This document shows positions 26,509 to 34,518 of a stretch of DNA of 37,084 nt, piece after piece. How positions within the stretch are numbered: the first letter of the stretch is position 1; each line of letters begins with the position of its first letter. Both the position numbers and the translations under genes were made by a program. The stretch comes from an uncultured Nostocoides sp. (GTDB lineage Bacteria; Actinomycetota; Actinomycetes; Actinomycetales; Dermatophilaceae): the NCBI GenBank assembly GCA_937907685.1, contig CALCXF010000057.1, forward strand, positions 1-37,084, given 5' to 3'. The notes under the pieces were generated by a model, which saw only the letters and a program-made list of their open reading frames with translations, was not told the DNA's origin and searched no databases.

Positions 26509-27438
26509 TCAGCGGGTCTTCGGGTCGAGCGCGTCACGGACGGCGTCACCCATGAGGATGAATCCGAGGACGGCAAGGGACAGGAAGAGGCTGGGGAAGA
26601 ACAGCATGTGCGGGGTCGTGCGCAGCCCGACGATGGCGGCACTGATGTCGATGCCCCACGAGATCGCCGGTGGCTGGAGGCCGATGCCCAGGAAGGACAG
26701 GGTCGCCTCGACCGCGATGTAGCCGCCCAGCGAGATCGTCGCGACGACGATGAGGGGAGCCAGCGAGTTGGGGAGGATGTGCGACCGGATGATCCTGGAG
26801 GGGCTGGCACCGAGGGCACGTGCGGCCTGGACGTAGTCGTTGGGCTTCACCTGGATGACGCTGCTGCGCATCAGCCGCGCGAGGCTCGGCCAGCCGAGGA
26901 AGGCCAGTGCGAGGACGACCTTCATGATGACGAGGAAGTAGTTGTCGTTGAAGAACTCGGGAAGCGACGACAGGAAGATGATCGCGCCGAGCAGCAGGGG
27001 GATGGAGAAGAAGATGTCCCCGATGCGCGAGAAGGTCGCGTCCCATGCACCCCCGAGGTACCCCGAGATCATCCCGATGCCGCCGCCGATGGCGACGGCC
27101 ATGGCCGTCGTCATCACCCCGACGAGGATCGAGGCGCGGGCGCCGTAGATGCACCGCGCATAGATGTCGTAGCCCTGGATGTCCCGGCCGAACCAGGTGC
27201 CGTCCCCAGGTCGCGAGCGCGACTCGGCGAGGATGGCCTCCCGCGGGTCGGTGTTGGTGAACAGGCTCGGCCAGATCGCCATGAGCGTGAAGACGGCGAT
27301 GAGCACCGCGGACACCCAGAAGACCGGATTGCCCCGGAGGGCGCGCCACGCGTCGGAGGCGAGGGAGCGCTCCTCCTCCCGTACGCCGCCCTCCCGCGGC
27401 TCGGCGACGGTTACTTCGGCGACAGCGGCGTCAGTCAT
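26509..27438 (-). CDS. dppC: Peptide ABC transporter permease, DppC type (309 aa)
   Basis: A six-helix permease. After a charged N-terminus come the DppC-specific N-terminal OppC region (ALRGNPVFWVSAVLIAVFTL), a periplasmic segment with GTDxxG-like WFGRDIQGYDIYARCIYGAR, and the EAA-type loop AARALGASPSRIIRSHILP. The ending GDAVRDALDPKTR is canonical. The ATG overlaps the dppB stop by 8 nt. Confidence 0.95.
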   Translation of the reverse strand: MTDAAVAEVTVAEPREGGVREEERSLASDAWRALRGNPVFWVSAVLIAVFTLMAIWPSLFTNTDPREAILAESRSRPGDGTWFGRDIQGYDIYARCIYGARASILVGVMTTAMAVAIGGGIGMISGYLGGAWDATFSRIGDIFFSIPLLLGAIIFLSSLPEFFNDNYFLVIMKVVLALAFLGWPSLARLMRSSVIQVKPNDYVQAARALGASPSRIIRSHILPNSLAPLIVVATISLGGYIAVEATLSFLGIGLQPPAISWGIDISAAIVGLRTTPHMLFFPSLFLSLAVLGFILMGDAVRDALDPKTR

Positions 27439-28360
27439 GGCTGATCCTCGGGTCGAGCAGGCCGTAGAGCAGGTCCACGAGCAGGTTGACGAACAGGAAG
27501 ACGATGACGAGCACGGTCACCGTCCCGACGACCGAGGCACCGTCCCGGGCGCGGATCGACCGGAAGAGGTAACCCCCCACGCCGGGGATGTTGAAGATGG
27601 CCTCGGTGACGATGGCCCCGCCGAGGAGGAATCCGAAGTCGAAGCCGATGAACGTCACGACGGGGATCAGCGAGTTGCGAAGGGCGTGCAGCCCGACGGC
27701 TCGTCGCCGCCGGAGACCCTTCGCCGTCGCGGTGCGCACGTAGTCCGAGCGCAGGTTCTCGACGAGGCTGGTGCGGGTGAGACGTGAGATGTAGGCGAGC
27801 GAGATCGACCCGAGCACCATGGCGGGGAGCATGAGCTGGTAGAACGTGGGGTTCGCCGAGGTGACCGTCACCGGGAAGAGACCCAGCCTGACACCGAGGA
27901 AGTACTGGGAGAGCCCACCGACGACGAACACGGGGATCGAGATGACGACGAGGGTGGAGATGAGGACGAGGTTGTCGAGGAACCCGCCTCTTCGGATACC
28001 GGTGAAGACACCGACGGTGATCCCGATGATCGCCTCGAAGGCCAGGGCCATGAGCGCGAGCTGCGCCGTGATCGGGTAGCGCGCCTTCAGCTGGTCGATG
28101 ACCTTGATGCCGTTGGTGGTCTCCCCGAAGTCGCCCTGCGCGAGGTTGCCGACGTACTTGCCGTACTGGATGGGCAGCGGGTCGTTGAGGTTGTACTTCT
28201 CGCGGAACGCCGCGGCATACGCCGGCGGACACGGCCGCTCACCGCACTTCCCCGCCAGAGGGTCGCCCGGGAGGGCGAAGACCATGGTGAAGATGAGGAA
28301 CGTCGCTCCCAGGATCACCGGGATCATCTGCAGCAGGCGACGGATGACGTAGGTGCCCAC
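27431..28360 (-). CDS. dppB: Peptide ABC transporter permease, DppB type (309 aa)
   Basis: A six-helix permease with the typical start TYVIRRLLQMIPVILGATFL, the FREKYNLNDPLPIQYGKYV segment, the loop containing VRTATAKGLRRRRAV and the ending LLDPRISHD. A GTG start follows GGGAGGTGAC, a good ribosome binding site. Two extra cysteines (CGERPC) sit in the first external loop. It heads the membrane/ATPase part of the operon, separated from the binding-protein gene by a strong hairpin. Confidence 0.95.
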   Translation of the reverse strand: MGTYVIRRLLQMIPVILGATFLIFTMVFALPGDPLAGKCGERPCPPAYAAAFREKYNLNDPLPIQYGKYVGNLAQGDFGETTNGIKVIDQLKARYPITAQLALMALAFEAIIGITVGVFTGIRRGGFLDNLVLISTLVVISIPVFVVGGLSQYFLGVRLGLFPVTVTSANPTFYQLMLPAMVLGSISLAYISRLTRTSLVENLRSDYVRTATAKGLRRRRAVGLHALRNSLIPVVTFIGFDFGFLLGGAIVTEAIFNIPGVGGYLFRSIRARDGASVVGTVTVLVIVFLFVNLLVDLLYGLLDPRISHD

Positions 28361-28498
28361 GTCACCTCCCTGGGTCTCGAGCCGTCACTTCGTCGCTGGA
28401 GGACGGCGTGCTGTCTGTACCGAACTGAACCTAGCCCACTGGGGGGCGGCCGAACACCCGACCGGTCCGGCCGCCGCCCGCGTGGCGGACCACGCGGC

Positions 28499-28532
28499 CG
28501 TCGGCCTGCCAGCGAGTGCTGACAGGCCGACG
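28499..28532 (-). terminator. Hairpin between the peptide-binding protein gene and dppB
   Basis: CGTCGGCCTG (28499-28508) pairs with CAGGCCGACG (28523-28532), and the stem continues after a single mismatch as CAGC/GCTG around a GAGT loop. It lies 34 nt after the binding-protein stop and may act as a partial terminator or 3' stabiliser so that the receptor is made in excess. Confidence 0.65.
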
Positions 28533-28566
28533 ACGTGCGGGTGGTGGCACCGTGGTGCCAGCTACC

Positions 28567-30228
28567 TCACTTCAGGGCGAGCGACGAGTAGTCGATCGTT
28601 CCGAAGGCGGTGATCTTCACACCGGTGACCTTGTCGGACCAGCCGACGGTGGCCTTGCCGTACCACAGCGGGATCGACGGCATGTCGGCCGCGAGCAGGG
28701 CCTCGGCCTCCTGGTACTTGGCGTTCGCTGCAGCCGGGTCCTGCTGAGCGGCGGCCTCGGTGAGGAGCGCGTCGAACTCCGGGTTGGAGTAGTCGCCGTC
28801 GTTCGAGGACGCACCGGTCTTGTAGATCGGCGCGAGGAAGTTCTCGATCGAGGGGTAGTCCATCTGCCAACCGGTGCGGAACATGCCCTTCTGCTTGCGG
28901 TCACCGACCTGCTGACGGAGCGTCGCGAAGTCGACGACACCGACAGCCGCACACTCGACACCGAGCGCCTGCTTGATGCTGTTGCAGGTGGCCTCGGTCC
29001 AGTCCTTGTGCGCCGCGTCCGCGTTGTAGGCGAGGGTGATCTTGTCGCCCTTGAAGCCGCCGGCCTCCTGGAGGAGGGCCTTGGCCTTCGCCGGGTCGAA
29101 CTTGCAGAACTCACCACACTGGTCGGCCTTGTAGCCGTCGACGACGGGGGACACCCAGCCGGTGGCCGGCACGCGCGTGCCGTTGAAGATCTGCTTGATG
29201 ATCGTCTCGCGGTCGATGGCCATCGAGATGGCCTGACGGATCTTCGGGTCCGCGTACAGCGGGTCCACGTTGACCGGCGCGAAGGTGACCGTCTGGATGA
29301 CGCCCTCTTCCTTCTGCGCGTTGCGGTCGGGCAGGTCCGTCTTGTACTTGTCGTCGATCAGCGCGCTCGTCGGGATCTCGTCGGTGGCGTCGAGGTTGTT
29401 GGCGAGGACGTCGTTGTAGGCGGCGTCCGCGTCCTGGTAGATCTTGTAGTTGATCTTGTCGAGCTTCGCCCCGAACTCACCGGAGTAGTCGGCGAACTTC
29501 GAGAGGACGATCGCCTGCTCCTTGGTCCACGAGTCGAGCTTGAACGGGCCGGAACCGATCGGCTTGTCACCGAAGGCCTCTGGGTCCGCGAAGAACACGT
29601 CCGGGAGCGGGGAGAACGCCGAGTAACCGAGGCGGACGGGAAGGTTGGACACCTTCTCCGAGGTCTTGATCGTGAAGGTGTGGTCGTCGACGACCTTGAG
29701 ACCGGTCATCTCCTTGGCCTTGGGCGTGAAGCCCTCGCACGGGTCCTCGGGGTTCGCGGTGCCGGCGCACTGGAGGTCGGCGAAGCCCTCGATCGGCTCC
29801 ATGAAGTAGCCGCTCGACTGGGCGTTCGGGGCGTACGCGCCGTAGTTCCACGCGTCGACGAAGTTCTTCGCCTTGACCTCGGTGCCGTCGTGGAACTTGT
29901 AGCCCTGCTTGAGCTTGACGGTGAAGGTCTGGTTGTCCTCGGTCTCGATGGACTCCGCGATGTCGTTCTTGGGGGCCGCGGTCTCCGGTTCGTAGTGGAC
30001 GAGCTTGGAGAAGACAGCGTCGATGACGGTGCCACCACAGGTCTCGGTCGTGTTCTGGGGGATCAGCGGGTTCTCGGGGTTGCAGCCGCGAACGGTGATC
30101 TCGCCGCCGGTCTTGGCTTCTGCAGCCGGGGTGTCGGTCTCGCCCTCTTCGCCGCTGCCGCAACCTGCGGCGAGAAGCGCGACGGCGGACAGGGCCGCGA
30201 CCGCGACCTTGCGAGTGGTTCCTCGCAT
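28567..30228 (-). CDS. dppA: Peptide ABC transporter substrate-binding lipoprotein (553 aa)
   Basis: The receptor of the importer, family SBP_bac_5. A lipoprotein signal peptide ends LLAAGC (lipidated Cys near residue 23), followed by an acidic linker. The domain has FSKLVHYEPETA, the FHDGTEVKAKNFVDAWNY segment, GSGPFKLDSW and NFLAPIYKTG, all typical of oligopeptide-binding proteins. Four cysteines in the mature part (at GCNPEN, ETCGGT, LQCAGT and DPCEG) could form disulfides. GGAGG precedes the ATG. Substrate peptide length cannot be told. The dpp symbol is by position, not proof of dipeptide specificity. Confidence 0.94.
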   Translation of the reverse strand: MRGTTRKVAVAALSAVALLAAGCGSGEEGETDTPAAEAKTGGEITVRGCNPENPLIPQNTTETCGGTVIDAVFSKLVHYEPETAAPKNDIAESIETEDNQTFTVKLKQGYKFHDGTEVKAKNFVDAWNYGAYAPNAQSSGYFMEPIEGFADLQCAGTANPEDPCEGFTPKAKEMTGLKVVDDHTFTIKTSEKVSNLPVRLGYSAFSPLPDVFFADPEAFGDKPIGSGPFKLDSWTKEQAIVLSKFADYSGEFGAKLDKINYKIYQDADAAYNDVLANNLDATDEIPTSALIDDKYKTDLPDRNAQKEEGVIQTVTFAPVNVDPLYADPKIRQAISMAIDRETIIKQIFNGTRVPATGWVSPVVDGYKADQCGEFCKFDPAKAKALLQEAGGFKGDKITLAYNADAAHKDWTEATCNSIKQALGVECAAVGVVDFATLRQQVGDRKQKGMFRTGWQMDYPSIENFLAPIYKTGASSNDGDYSNPEFDALLTEAAAQQDPAAANAKYQEAEALLAADMPSIPLWYGKATVGWSDKVTGVKITAFGTIDYSSLALK

Positions 30229-30254
30229 GGATGTCCTCCTACTGAAGTGGTGTC

Positions 30255-30275
30255 ACCACCCGTTGGTCGGGTGGT
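30255..30275 (-). promoter_or_regulatory. Hairpin in the leader of the peptide-transporter operon
   Basis: ACCACCC (30255-30261) and GGGTGGT (30269-30275) form a 7-bp stem with a 7-nt loop about 26 nt upstream of the dppA start. A second short repeat, CGTCCC/GGGACG at 30289-30294 and 30301-30306, lies further up. These could be leader structures or repressor sites. The rest of the 237-bp gap to hisN shows no convincing -35/-10 pair for dppA. Confidence 0.3.
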
Positions 30276-30427
30276 CGTGTCCATGAGGCGTCCCGGGTGA
30301 GGGACGTCTCGGATGCAGCGCCCTCCGGCGATGCGACCCCCATGAAAGACCATGGAAGGGGCCAGCGGAAGCCTTAGGTACGGCCGAGACTGGATTGTGA
30401 CCCAAGCGGAACCGGATCGTCTCCGGA

Positions 30428-30442
30428 CCGAAGAATCTTCGG
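30428..30442. promoter_or_regulatory. Palindrome CCGAAGA-A-TCTTCGG upstream of hisN
   Basis: A perfect 7-bp inverted repeat with one central base, 23 nt before the hisN start and 12 nt before its -10 box, in a divergent promoter region. The A/T-containing core is unusual for this G+C-rich DNA and fits a transcription factor site. Confidence 0.4.
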
Positions 30443-30453
30443 CACAGGGCCGC

Positions 30454-30459
30454 TAGGTT
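30454..30459 (+). promoter_or_regulatory. -10 box TAGGTT, leaderless geometry (hisN)
   Basis: TAGGTT ends 6 nt before the GTG at 30466 and there is no ribosome binding site in between, so the message probably starts at the start codon. Confidence 0.5.
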
Positions 30460-30465
30460 GAGCAA

Positions 30466-31251
30466 GTGCCCGGCTATGACGACGATCTGCGCCTCGCCCA
30501 TGTGCTCGCAGACGCCGTCGAGAGGATCACGACGGCGCGGTTCCGGGCCGAGGACCTCCGGGTGGAGACCAAGCCCGACCTCAGCCTGGTGAGCGACGCC
30601 GACCGGGACGCCGAGGAGCTCATCCGCGGCCAGCTCAAGCGCACCCGGCCCCGCGACGCCGTCATCGGTGAGGAGTTCGCCCCGACGGGTTCCAGCCCGC
30701 GGCAGTGGGTGGTCGACCCGATCGACGGCACCCACAACTTCGTCCGCGGCGTTCCGGTGTGGGGGACGCTCATCTCGCTGGTGGACGACGGCCGGCCTGT
30801 TCTGGGCCTCGTCGCCGCCCCCGCACTCGGTCGCCGGTGGTGGGCCGCCCTGGGGTCGGGCGCCTGGGCGGGCCGCAGCCTCACCTCGGCGAAGCAGCTC
30901 CACGTCTCGGGGATCGAGCGCCTCGAGGATGCCTCGCTCTCGTGCTCGAGCTACACCTCGTGGTCGAGCGTGGACCGCGAGCGTGAGGTGCTCGACCTGG
31001 CGCGGGCCTGCTGGCGGGAGCGCGCCTTCGGCGACTTCTGGTCGTACATGCTGCTGGCGGAGGGTGCCGTCGACATCGCGGCGGAGCCGGAGCTCGGGCT
31101 CCACGACATGGCAGCGCTCGTGCCGATCGTCACCGAGGCTGGAGGTCGGTTCACCTCGCTGGCGGGGGTCGACGGCCCCTACGGCGGGAACGCCGTGGCG
31201 ACCAACGGGCTGCTCCACGACGAGGTGCTCCGCCGCATCGGCACGGCCTGA
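30466..31251 (+). CDS. hisN: Histidinol-phosphatase, inositol monophosphatase family (261 aa)
   Basis: Removes phosphate from L-histidinol phosphate in histidine synthesis in actinobacteria, which lack the HisB-type enzyme. The family motifs are complete: the early Lys/Asp pair (KPDLSLVSDADRDAEE), the metal-binding GEEF, DPIDGTHNFVRG and the late ELGLHDMAALVPIVTEAGG. The GTG start is supported by the leaderless promoter geometry. Distinguishing histidinol-phosphatase from inositol monophosphatase rests on overall similarity to actinobacterial HisN (short form, NFVRGVPVWGTLI), so the specific name is less sure than the family. Confidence 0.87.
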   Translation: MPGYDDDLRLAHVLADAVERITTARFRAEDLRVETKPDLSLVSDADRDAEELIRGQLKRTRPRDAVIGEEFAPTGSSPRQWVVDPIDGTHNFVRGVPVWGTLISLVDDGRPVLGLVAAPALGRRWWAALGSGAWAGRSLTSAKQLHVSGIERLEDASLSCSSYTSWSSVDREREVLDLARACWRERAFGDFWSYMLLAEGAVDIAAEPELGLHDMAALVPIVTEAGGRFTSLAGVDGPYGGNAVATNGLLHDEVLRRIGTA

Positions 31252-31283
31252 CGGCATCCGACGTCGTCGGCGTCCACCGTCAG
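31248..31283. terminator. Bidirectional terminator spanning the hisN and ogt stop codons
   Basis: CTGACGG (31248-31254) pairs with CCGTCAG (31277-31283), with an inner CCGAC/GTCGG stem. Both convergent stop codons lie in the outer arms. Confidence 0.6.
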
Positions 31284-31807
31284 AACAGGGCGTCCTGGTC
31301 CGCCTCGGTGGCCACCCGCTCGAGGCGGAGGAGCAGCGCCTTGCGCTCGAGCCCACCGGCATACCCCGTCAGCGTCCCGTCGGACCCGATGACCCGGTGG
31401 CAGGGGAGCACCACGGGGATGGGGTTGGCGCCGTTTGCGGCACCGACCGCCCGAGCGGCGCCCGGCGGTAGGCCCAGACGCGCTGCCAGGGCCCCATAGG
31501 TCGTCGTGGTCCCCCAGGGGACAGTGGCCAGCACGTCCCACACCCGTCGCTGGAAGTCGGTCCCGCGGGGGCGCAGCGGGAGGTCGAAGGTCCGCCGCTC
31601 CCCCGCGAAGTACTCCGTCAGCTGGTCGTGCGCGCGGCGCAGCAGGGCCGTGCCACCACGCTCGTGCCCGGGTGACCCGTCGACCGGGGCGTCGAAGCGG
31701 ATCGCCACCAGCGCGCCACCGCCGTCGACGAGCTCGAGCCGTCCGATCGGGGTTCCCAGGACCACCGAACGGGACCGTCCACCGCCACGTGCACCCTCAG
31801 AGGTCAA
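31280..31807 (-). CDS. ogt: Methylated-DNA--protein-cysteine S-methyltransferase (up to 175 aa)
   Basis: A suicide repair enzyme that takes the methyl group from O6-methylguanine. The active-site PCHRV places the acceptor Cys at residue 136, with the helix-turn-helix segment WGTTTTYGALAARLG and ANGANPIPVVLPCHRVIG before it, and the usual GYAGGLERKALLL end. The longest frame starts with TTG at 31807, overlapping the M16 gene by 11 nt; an in-frame GTG at 31765 (giving MVLGTPIG) is a plausible alternative and closer to the family N-terminus. The gene forms the end of the M16 peptidase operon. Confidence 0.93.
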   Translation of the reverse strand: MTSEGARGGGRSRSVVLGTPIGRLELVDGGGALVAIRFDAPVDGSPGHERGGTALLRRAHDQLTEYFAGERRTFDLPLRPRGTDFQRRVWDVLATVPWGTTTTYGALAARLGLPPGAARAVGAANGANPIPVVLPCHRVIGSDGTLTGYAGGLERKALLLRLERVATEADQDALF

Positions 31808-33149
31808 CGGTGACCACCGGTCCGGTCACCCTGCCCTCCAGCGCGGGCACGATGGTGCCGGCATCCCCGACGAGGACGACCGTCCACTCTCCCGTCACCA
31901 CCCGGCGGTAGGCGGCGTCGAGGTCGTTCCGAGTGAGCTCCGGCAGGGCACGCAGCGTCCGGGTCGTGAAGTCCAGCGGCAGCCGCTCCAGCGCCAGCGC
32001 CGCGGTCTCGTCGGCCACAGCGTCGGCGGTCGCATAGCGTCCGGGGGCGGTCTTCGCGACGTAGTCCACGCCCGAGCGCAGCTCGTCGTCCGTGAAACCG
32101 GCCCGAGCGGCGCCGTCGAGGATGGTGAGGAGGATCTCGACCGCCTCCCCGGTGACCTCCGAGCGCACCGACCCCGCCGTGACGAAAGAGCCACCTGCCA
32201 CCCGCGGACGGAACGCCGAGCGGATGCCGTACGTGTAGCCCTTCTCCTCGCGCAGCACGGCGTCGATCCGGGCGCTCGGTGAGCCGCCGAGGACGAACGA
32301 GATCACCGGGTGCGGAGCCCACCCGTGGGGCGTCGAGCGGTCCGGACCCGGGCGCCCCACGGAGATCTCGGTCTGCACGGAGCCCGGCCGGTCCACGACG
32401 ACGACCCTCGCGGCGTCCGGCGCCGGCACCGGAGCGGCCGGCGGAGGCACCGGGCGGTGACGTGGGGCGGACCAGGTGCCGAGGGTTCGCTCGAGCACCT
32501 CCGCGACCGGAACGCCTGTGAGGTCCCCGGCGACCACCACCGTGGCGCCCTGCGGGCCCACCGAGGTCGCGTGGAACTCGACGAGGTCGTCCCGGGTCAG
32601 CGCACCGACGGTCTCCCGGGTGCCACCGGTGGGCAGGGCGGCCCGTTCGCCGGGAGCCCACAGCGTGCGGGCGAGCTCCTTCGCGGCACGGTGCGACGCG
32701 GACGCGCGCTCCTGCTCGATCTCCGCCAGCCTGTTGCGCAGGATGCGCCGGACCTCGGTCTCGGGGAAGATCGCGTCCGCGACGGCCTCCCGCACGAGGC
32801 CGGCCGCCGTCTCGAGGTGTCGCTTCGGGACGTCGACGTCCACGAGCAGACCCCCGTCCGAGACACCGGCGCCGAGCACCATCCCGTGCCGTTCCATGAG
32901 CTCGGCGAACGCCTCGGCATCATGCGCCGAGGACCCCTCGTCGAGCAGCCGGGCCGTCATGGCGGCGATGCCCTCCTTGCCGGGCGGCTCTGCGGACAAG
33001 GCCGTGGGAACCACGACGCGCAGCGAGAGGACGTACTGCCCCGGCAGGTCGTGGGCGAGGACGCGGACCCCGTTCTCCATGAGGTGCTGGGCCGCGGACG
33101 GGTAGGTCCAGGGACGCGGCGGAGCCACAGGGGGGCGGACGACGCTCAC
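31797..33149 (-). CDS. M16-family peptidase subunit lacking the zinc motif (450 aa)
   Basis: A two-domain M16 (mitochondrial-processing-peptidase-like) protein. Where the catalytic HxxEH stands in the partner, the sequence reads LLDEGSSAHDAEAFAELMER, so zinc ligands are missing and the protein should be the non-catalytic subunit. The RxY-type pair expected in this role is plausible near the C-terminus (GYTYGIRSAF). The GTG start at 33149 overlaps the stop of the catalytic subunit by 4 nt (GTGA), as expected for a heterodimer. Substrates unknown. Confidence 0.88.
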   Translation of the reverse strand: MSVVRPPVAPPRPWTYPSAAQHLMENGVRVLAHDLPGQYVLSLRVVVPTALSAEPPGKEGIAAMTARLLDEGSSAHDAEAFAELMERHGMVLGAGVSDGGLLVDVDVPKRHLETAAGLVREAVADAIFPETEVRRILRNRLAEIEQERASASHRAAKELARTLWAPGERAALPTGGTRETVGALTRDDLVEFHATSVGPQGATVVVAGDLTGVPVAEVLERTLGTWSAPRHRPVPPPAAPVPAPDAARVVVVDRPGSVQTEISVGRPGPDRSTPHGWAPHPVISFVLGGSPSARIDAVLREEKGYTYGIRSAFRPRVAGGSFVTAGSVRSEVTGEAVEILLTILDGAARAGFTDDELRSGVDYVAKTAPGRYATADAVADETAALALERLPLDFTTRTLRALPELTRNDLDAAYRRVVTGEWTVVLVGDAGTIVPALEGRVTGPVVTVDL

Positions 33150-34462
33150 GCGACGGCCTCGCTGCCGGCGTCCTCGGAGCCCTCGTCCGCAGCCTCGTCG
33201 AGCGCGAGGTACGCGACGACGGCCCGGCTCTGCGGACGCAGCCAACGGTGGGCGGCCGCGACAACCTGCTCCGCGGTCACCCCACGCAGCCGGTCGAGGT
33301 GGGTGTTGACGACCTCCGGGTCGTCGTGGAGCAGCAGGTGGTGGCTGATGAGGTCGGCCCGCTCCTCCTGGCTCGCCAGGGCCGAGAGCCAGGACCGCTC
33401 CGACTGGGCGAGGGATGCCTCCAGCTCGACCTCGGTCGGACCACCGGCGAGGAAGGCGTCCAGCTCCTCGGCGAAGGCGGCCTCCACGACCGCGGCGTCG
33501 GTGCCGGGAGCGACGTCGAGCACGACGAAGCCCAGCGACGCACCGTCGACGAGGCCCCATGCCGTGGCATGCGCACCGAGCGCCGTCTGCTCACGCCGCA
33601 CGAGCCGCTTGACGAGGCGCGAGGTGCCGAGGCCACCGATGCAGTCCAGGGCCACCGCCGCCGCGAGGAACTCGTCCGTCTCGTCGACGGGGAGCCGGAA
33701 GGCGATGTGCAGCCGGTCGTTGGGCACGACCTCGTGGCGGTCGACCCGCACCGGTTCCGTGATCGGTTCGAGCTGCGCGTGGTGCCGTCGGGGCTGCCCC
33801 GCGCTCGCCTGCAGCCCACCGAAATGGCGCTCGACCAGCTCGAACCCGGCGTCGGGCGTGATGTCACCGCAGAGGGTGAGCACCGTGTTGTCCGGTGCGT
33901 AGTAGCGACGGAAGAACGCGTGGACGTCCGCGAGGCTCGCGGCATCGAGGTCCTCCATCGAGCCGATCGTCGGGTGGTGGTAGGGGTGGCCTTCCGGAAA
34001 GACGGCGGCGTAGACGTCGATGAGGGCGGAGCCGTACGGCTGGTTGTCGTAGCGCTGGCGCTTCTCCTCCTTGACGACGTCACGCTGGTTGTCGAGGTTC
34101 TCCTGCGTCACGGCGTCGAGGAGGTGCCCGTGCCGGTCCGCCTCGAGCCAGAGGGCCAGCTCCACTGCTCCGGTGGGGACGGTCTCGAAGTAGTTCGTGC
34201 GGTCGAACCACGTCGTGGCGTTGAGCCGCCCGCCCTCCGCCATGAGCGCTTCGAAGTGCTCACCGCTGCGCACGTTGCGTGACCCCTGGAACATGAGGTG
34301 CTCGAAGAGGTGCGCGAAGCCGGTGCGTCCGAGGGTCTCGTGACGCGAGCCGACGCCGACCCAGAGGTTGACCGTGACGTTGGGGACCGTGTGGTCCGGG
34401 CTCACGACGACGCGCAACCCGTTGGGGAGCGTCCGACGGTGGATGGGGTAGTCCAGCGGCAT
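33146..34462 (-). CDS. M16-family zinc metallopeptidase, catalytic subunit (438 aa)
   Basis: The inverted zinc motif HLFEH (HxxEH) lies in TGFAHLFEHLMFQGSRN, and the distant Glu ligand is probably in the NLDNQRDVVKEEKRQRYDN stretch. The N-terminal NGLRVVVSPDHTVPNVTVNL strand is typical. The ATG at 34462 has AGGG eight bases upstream and was preferred over a GTG at 34471, whose ribosome binding site would be too close. It probably cleaves peptides in a clamp formed with the neighbouring subunit; no signal peptide is seen, so it is cytoplasmic. Confidence 0.92.
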   Translation of the reverse strand: MPLDYPIHRRTLPNGLRVVVSPDHTVPNVTVNLWVGVGSRHETLGRTGFAHLFEHLMFQGSRNVRSGEHFEALMAEGGRLNATTWFDRTNYFETVPTGAVELALWLEADRHGHLLDAVTQENLDNQRDVVKEEKRQRYDNQPYGSALIDVYAAVFPEGHPYHHPTIGSMEDLDAASLADVHAFFRRYYAPDNTVLTLCGDITPDAGFELVERHFGGLQASAGQPRRHHAQLEPITEPVRVDRHEVVPNDRLHIAFRLPVDETDEFLAAAVALDCIGGLGTSRLVKRLVRREQTALGAHATAWGLVDGASLGFVVLDVAPGTDAAVVEAAFAEELDAFLAGGPTEVELEASLAQSERSWLSALASQEERADLISHHLLLHDDPEVVNTHLDRLRGVTAEQVVAAAHRWLRPQSRAVVAYLALDEAADEGSEDAGSEAVA

Positions 34463-34518
34463 GCCGGTCACCCTACGTCGGGCTCGGGTGGACAGCCGGC
34501 GGATGCCGGAACAGCGGT

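Noticed and set aside
28516-30300. 594-codon open frame on the plus strand opposite the peptide-binding protein gene
   Set aside because: Antisense to a well-supported lipoprotein gene; the product is a monotonous Val/Leu/Arg/Asp-rich sequence with no domain.
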